Below are positions 4,692 through 6,647 of a stretch of 6,647 nt of DNA, piece after piece. Numbering within the stretch: the first letter of the stretch is position 1; each line of letters begins with the position of its first letter. Source of the DNA: Nanobdellota archaeon. Its GTDB lineage: Archaea > Nanobdellota > Nanobdellia > Pacearchaeales > GW2011-AR1. The notes beneath the pieces were generated by a model. It did not search any database. It was given only the letters and a program-made list of their open reading frames with translations, and had not been told where the DNA came from. Position numbers and translations under genes: made by a program. The stretch covers positions 1 to 6,647 of the forward strand of contig JAHIEM010000099.1 of the NCBI GenBank assembly GCA_018901625.1, written 5' to 3'.

Positions 4692-4741
4692 CATAGGTTA
4701 AAGAATAGATTGTCAGCTTCTGCTTGATTTTTAGATATCTT

Positions 4742-4749
4742 TTTATATC
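4742..4749 (+). promoter_or_regulatory. TATA box of gatD
   Basis: TTTATATC is centred at about 4745.5, some 24 bp before the ATG at 4769, again the leaderless spacing. It supports the ATG start over the in-frame TTG at 4724, which would lie upstream of the promoter. Confidence 0.65.
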
Positions 4750-4768
4750 TTCATTGTTTGTGTTTTTC

Positions 4769-6034
4769 ATGGAAGCAAAACCCGGGGATAGAGTCAGCAT
4801 CAGAACAGTTCACGAGACTTTAGAGGGAACTCTAGTTGAGAGCTATGAGGCGGGAATTGTTTTATTGAAATTAAGAAATGGGTATAATTTTGGAATTAAG
4901 AAAGAAGACATAGTTTCTATTGATTTAATTGGCAAGAAAAAAGAAGGCAAGAAAAAAGAAGCTAGGAAAGTTAATTCAAAACTTCCAAATGTTGATGTGA
5001 TAATCACTGGGGGAACTATTTCATCAAGAGTTGATTATCAGACCGGGGGTGTTAAGTGGCTTACTAATCCTGAAGAGTTATTTGAACTATATCCTGAGAT
5101 TTTTGAGATTTGCAATGTAAGGAAAGTTGAGATTCCGTTTATGAAAGCGAGTGAGAATATGGATTATAAAGATTGGCAGGAGATTGCCAAGATTTGCGAG
5201 AAGAGCCTGAATGATGGTGACTGCGAGGGAGTTATAATTACTCACGGAACTGATTTCTTGCATTATACTGCTGCTGCTCTTAGTTTCTTTTTAAAAGATT
5301 TAAACAAGCCTGTTGTTCTAACTTACTCACAGAGAAGTTCAGACAGGGCTAGTTCAGATGCTGCTCTAAACCTGCAGTGCGCTGCGAGAGTTGCTTGTTC
5401 AGATATTGCAGAGGTTGTTTTAGTTGGGCACGCATCTAGTAATGATGATTTCTGTTATGCTTTGCGGGGGAGCAAGGTTAGAAAACTGCATTCTTCAAGA
5501 AGAGATGCATTCAAGCCAGTGAATACCATGGCTATTGCCAGAGTTTTTCCTGATAGGATTGAAACAATTACCGGGCATAGAACTAGAGATGATAACAAGA
5601 AGGTTAAATTAGACGATGGCTTTAATGATAAAATTGCTCTGATTAAGTTTTATCCTGGTATGGACCCTGAGATATTTGATTTTTTATCAACAAGATACCA
5701 TGGTGTTGTGATTGAGGTTTCTGGATTGGGGCATCTGGCTATTGATGAGGCTAGGAAAAATTTACTGCCTGCTATTAAACGAGCTATTGATAATGGGCTG
5801 ATTGTTTGCGCAGCCTGCCAAACTGTTTATGGAAGACTTGATCCATTAGTCTATTCACCTGGCAGAAAGCTAATGAATTATGGCATAATCTTTCTTGGGG
5901 ATATGCTTGCTGAGACTGCTTATGTTAAATTGGGGTTTGTTTTAGGGCATCGCCAGTGGAAGACGAAGGAACAAATAAGAGAGAAGATGCTTGAGAATAT
6001 TTCTGGAGAGTTTAATAATAGGCTAGAAGGGTGA
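4769..6034 (+). CDS. gatD: Glutamyl-tRNA(Gln) amidotransferase subunit D (asparaginase-type glutaminase)
   Basis: 421 aa, close to the usual ~435. GatD releases ammonia from Gln or Asn, and the partner GatE uses it to convert Glu-tRNA(Gln) to Gln-tRNA(Gln) in the archaeal cytoplasm. Residues 5-54 are the N-terminal beta-barrel domain typical of GatD (PGDRVSIRT through KKEDIVSIDLI). A lysine-rich linker (56-67) follows, then an L-asparaginase fold. Catalytic motifs are present: TGGTISS with T83, THGTD with T161-D162, and VRKLHSSRRDAF with K239, the expected Thr/Thr/Asp/Lys set. AFKPVN follows as in the family. After THGTD the sequence reads FLHYTAAALSF, matching the usual THGTDT..YTA region except for Phe instead of Thr. 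The gene has its own promoter and stands alone; gatE is not in the window, so it must lie elsewhere in the genome. Flanks on both sides carry repeat or mobile sequences, but the gene looks intact. Confidence 0.95.
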   Translation: MEAKPGDRVSIRTVHETLEGTLVESYEAGIVLLKLRNGYNFGIKKEDIVSIDLIGKKKEGKKKEARKVNSKLPNVDVIITGGTISSRVDYQTGGVKWLTNPEELFELYPEIFEICNVRKVEIPFMKASENMDYKDWQEIAKICEKSLNDGDCEGVIITHGTDFLHYTAAALSFFLKDLNKPVVLTYSQRSSDRASSDAALNLQCAARVACSDIAEVVLVGHASSNDDFCYALRGSKVRKLHSSRRDAFKPVNTMAIARVFPDRIETITGHRTRDDNKKVKLDDGFNDKIALIKFYPGMDPEIFDFLSTRYHGVVIEVSGLGHLAIDEARKNLLPAIKRAIDNGLIVCAACQTVYGRLDPLVYSPGRKLMNYGIIFLGDMLAETAYVKLGFVLGHRQWKTKEQIREKMLENISGEFNNRLEG

Positions 6035-6166
6035 CTAAGAGATAGAGAACCTATTAACTGCTATCTGTTGGAGAAAAATTATCTGCTCATAAATATCAGG
6101 GGCGATTGTTTGACAATTAATTAAGGGGGGGTTATTCTTTTGGTTTTAAGCATAGTCGCTAAGAAG

Positions 6167-6197
6167 TCCATATCCTAAATCGCAATTAGGTTATGGA
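6167..6197 (+). repeat. Hairpin in the gatD-RHH intergenic region, possible IS left-end structure
   Basis: TCCATA (6167-6172) with TATGGA (6192-6197) and CCTAA (6174-6178) with TTAGG (6186-6190) give 11 base pairs interrupted by one T-T mismatch, with a 7-nt loop. Imperfect subterminal hairpins are what IS200/IS605 transposases recognise, and tnpB follows 166 bp downstream. The left boundary of that element is not visible otherwise. The rest of 6035-6246 holds only a G7 run (6125-6131) and T-rich sequence that may terminate gatD. Confidence 0.45.
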
Positions 6198-6217
6198 TGA
6201 ATTGGAAAATAGAAAGG

Positions 6218-6225
6218 TATATAAA
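6218..6225 (+). promoter_or_regulatory. TATA box of the RHH-tnpB pair
   Basis: TATATAAA is preceded by the purine-rich GAAAGG and centred at 6221.5, 25.5 bp before the ATG at 6247, predicting a leaderless transcript covering both small RHH gene and tnpB. Confidence 0.7.
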
Positions 6226-6246
6226 GGCATTGTGTGTCTATTGTGT

Positions 6247-6366
6247 ATGAAACAAAGAACGAATATACAAATAGAACATAAAACTTTAGAAAAACTAAAA
6301 AAGTTAAGAATCACGAAAAGAGAAACTTATGACGAAATAATAAATCGTTTGATGAAACAAAAATGA
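6247..6366 (+). CDS. 39-aa ribbon-helix-helix-like protein upstream of tnpB
   Basis: The protein is 39 aa and highly charged. The short strand TNIQIE (5-10) is followed by helix KTLEKLKKLRI (12-22), then the phrase RETYDEIINRLMK (26-38). This is the layout of very small archaeal ribbon-helix-helix or antitoxin-like proteins (the DUF7557-type 'RETYD.VI.RL' ending, recalled from memory). Such proteins dimerise through the strand and bind DNA in the major groove. Its TGA overlaps the ATG of tnpB as ATGA (6363-6366), so translation of the two is coupled. A repressor or accessory role for the transposon gene is a reasonable inference. A leaderless TATA promoter precedes it. Alternatives are a decayed antitoxin or a domain that was once fused to tnpB. 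Confidence 0.7.
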   Translation: MKQRTNIQIEHKTLEKLKKLRITKRETYDEIINRLMKQK

Positions 6367-6647
6367 CAACAACTTATAAATTCAGATTATACCCAAAAAA
6401 AGAACAACTAGACAAGTTAGACTTGTCTCTGGAAATTTGCAGACAGACTTATAATAATCTTCTCGCAGGACTTGATGAAAGATATACAAAAAATGAACTG
6501 CAAAACTATTTGCTCGATTTGAAAGTTGTAAATCCTGAAATGAATAATGTTTATTCTAAAGTCTTGCAGATGGAAAATCAAAGACTATTCTCAAACCTAT
6601 CATCACTTTCACAAAGAAAAAAACAAGGAAATAAAGTTGGAAGATTA
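6363..6647 (+). CDS. tnpB: TnpB, IS200/IS605 family RNA-guided nuclease, partial (C-terminus outside the window)
   Basis: 95 codons are present before the window ends. The start MTTTYKFRLYPKKEQLDKL is the hallmark of the N-terminal OrfB_IS605 helix-turn-helix region, followed by LEICRQTYNNLLAGLDERY and, near residues 66-82, KVLQMENQRLFSNLSSL, which corresponds to the segment that usually reads 'vL.....RL..A...F'. The RuvC catalytic residues and zinc finger, if intact, lie beyond 6647. In known members TnpB uses a right-end guide RNA to cut DNA and help the element persist. No tnpA is seen upstream, so within the window this looks like a tnpB-only (IS1341-type) element. It is coupled to the RHH gene by a 4-bp overlap. 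Confidence 0.9.
   Translation, partial: MTTTYKFRLYPKKEQLDKLDLSLEICRQTYNNLLAGLDERYTKNELQNYLLDLKVVNPEMNNVYSKVLQMENQRLFSNLSSLSQRKKQGNKVGRL

Larger units (their letters stand above)
4397..4694. mobile_element. Structured ~298-bp noncoding element with mirrored ends (MITE/PATE-like, or structured RNA)
   Basis: The ends are built the same way. Left end: ATGTCAA (4397-4403), a short hairpin core, then TTGAGCACTGTCA (4416-4428). Right end in reverse complement: ATGTCAA (4694-4688), a larger hairpin core, then TTGAACACTGTCA (4644-4632). The outer 7 bp are perfect inverted repeats; the inner 13-mers differ at one base. The next bases outward are AGG on both sides (4394-4396, 4695-4697), which could be a 3-bp target duplication or chance. 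As RNA, 4414-4431 can pair with 4629-4646 over 18 bp including three G-U pairs. No coding potential is seen inside; the middle (4480-4520) is very T-rich. Mirrored palindrome-bearing ends suit a non-autonomous transposable element. Stable folds also suit a noncoding RNA. The data do not separate the two. Confidence 0.5.
6247..6647 (+). mobile_element. IS200/IS605-group element, 5' part (RHH-tnpB)
   Basis: The extent given covers only the genes; the true left end is undetermined and could include the hairpin at 6167-6197. The element continues past the right edge, where the guide-RNA region and right end would be expected. Confidence 0.6.

Noticed and set aside
6040..6066. AGATAG/CTATCT stem after gatD as a terminator
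   Set aside because: Only 6 bp with a 15-nt loop and no T-tract follows; expected by chance in AT-rich DNA.
1..6647. CRISPR array or rRNA/tRNA genes
   Set aside because: No regularly spaced repeat units and no tRNA cloverleaf or conserved rRNA segments were seen on either strand.

Overview
The window looks archaeal. It carries gatD, the D subunit of the archaea-specific Glu-tRNA(Gln) amidotransferase. Five genes have an archaeal TATA box centred about 24-26 bp before the A of the ATG, which is the spacing of leaderless transcripts. Genes inside operons instead have GGAGG-type ribosome sites about 10 nt before the start. The left-edge gene has the AbrB-plus-PhoU look of archaeal phosphate regulators. 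The DNA is AT-rich and gene-dense with short intergenic gaps. A small-genome lineage such as a DPANN archaeon (Woesearchaeota/Pacearchaeota-like) would fit, but that placement is a guess.

Layout. (1) At the left edge, on the minus strand, is a truncated AbrB-domain gene (PhoU-like regulator). (2) A divergent promoter region of about 110 bp holds a perfect 9-bp inverted repeat overlapping a 19-bp-spaced direct repeat, a likely operator. (3) A plus-strand four-gene cassette (492-2938) encodes a secreted SH3-like protein, a stand-alone receiver-domain protein, a radical-SAM-like protein with an unusual CX2CX2C cysteine motif, and a protein with a Gly/Ser/Asp-rich linker followed by CCYVTTAC. It ends in a T-rich terminator. 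(4) A two-gene operon (3032-4355) encodes a membrane-anchored winged-helix regulator and a SIMPL/DUF541 protein outside the membrane. (5) A noncoding interval of about 410 bp (4356-4768) contains a highly structured element of about 298 bp with mirrored ends, compatible with a non-autonomous mobile element or a structured RNA. (6) gatD (4769-6034). (7) At the right edge, a 39-aa ribbon-helix-helix-like gene overlaps by ATGA the start of a tnpB (IS200/IS605 family), which runs out of the window.

How the genes may work together. The 492-2938 cassette is the best candidate for an undescribed system. A single TATA promoter, tight spacing and one terminator suggest co-expression of a signalling input (receiver), a putative radical enzyme, a cysteine-motif protein that could be its substrate or partner, and an exported SH3-like protein. 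This is inference from gene order. The wHTH/SIMPL pair looks like a membrane sensor and regulator with its extracytoplasmic partner. The 298-bp element and the RHH-tnpB pair show mobile or repeat activity on both sides of gatD.
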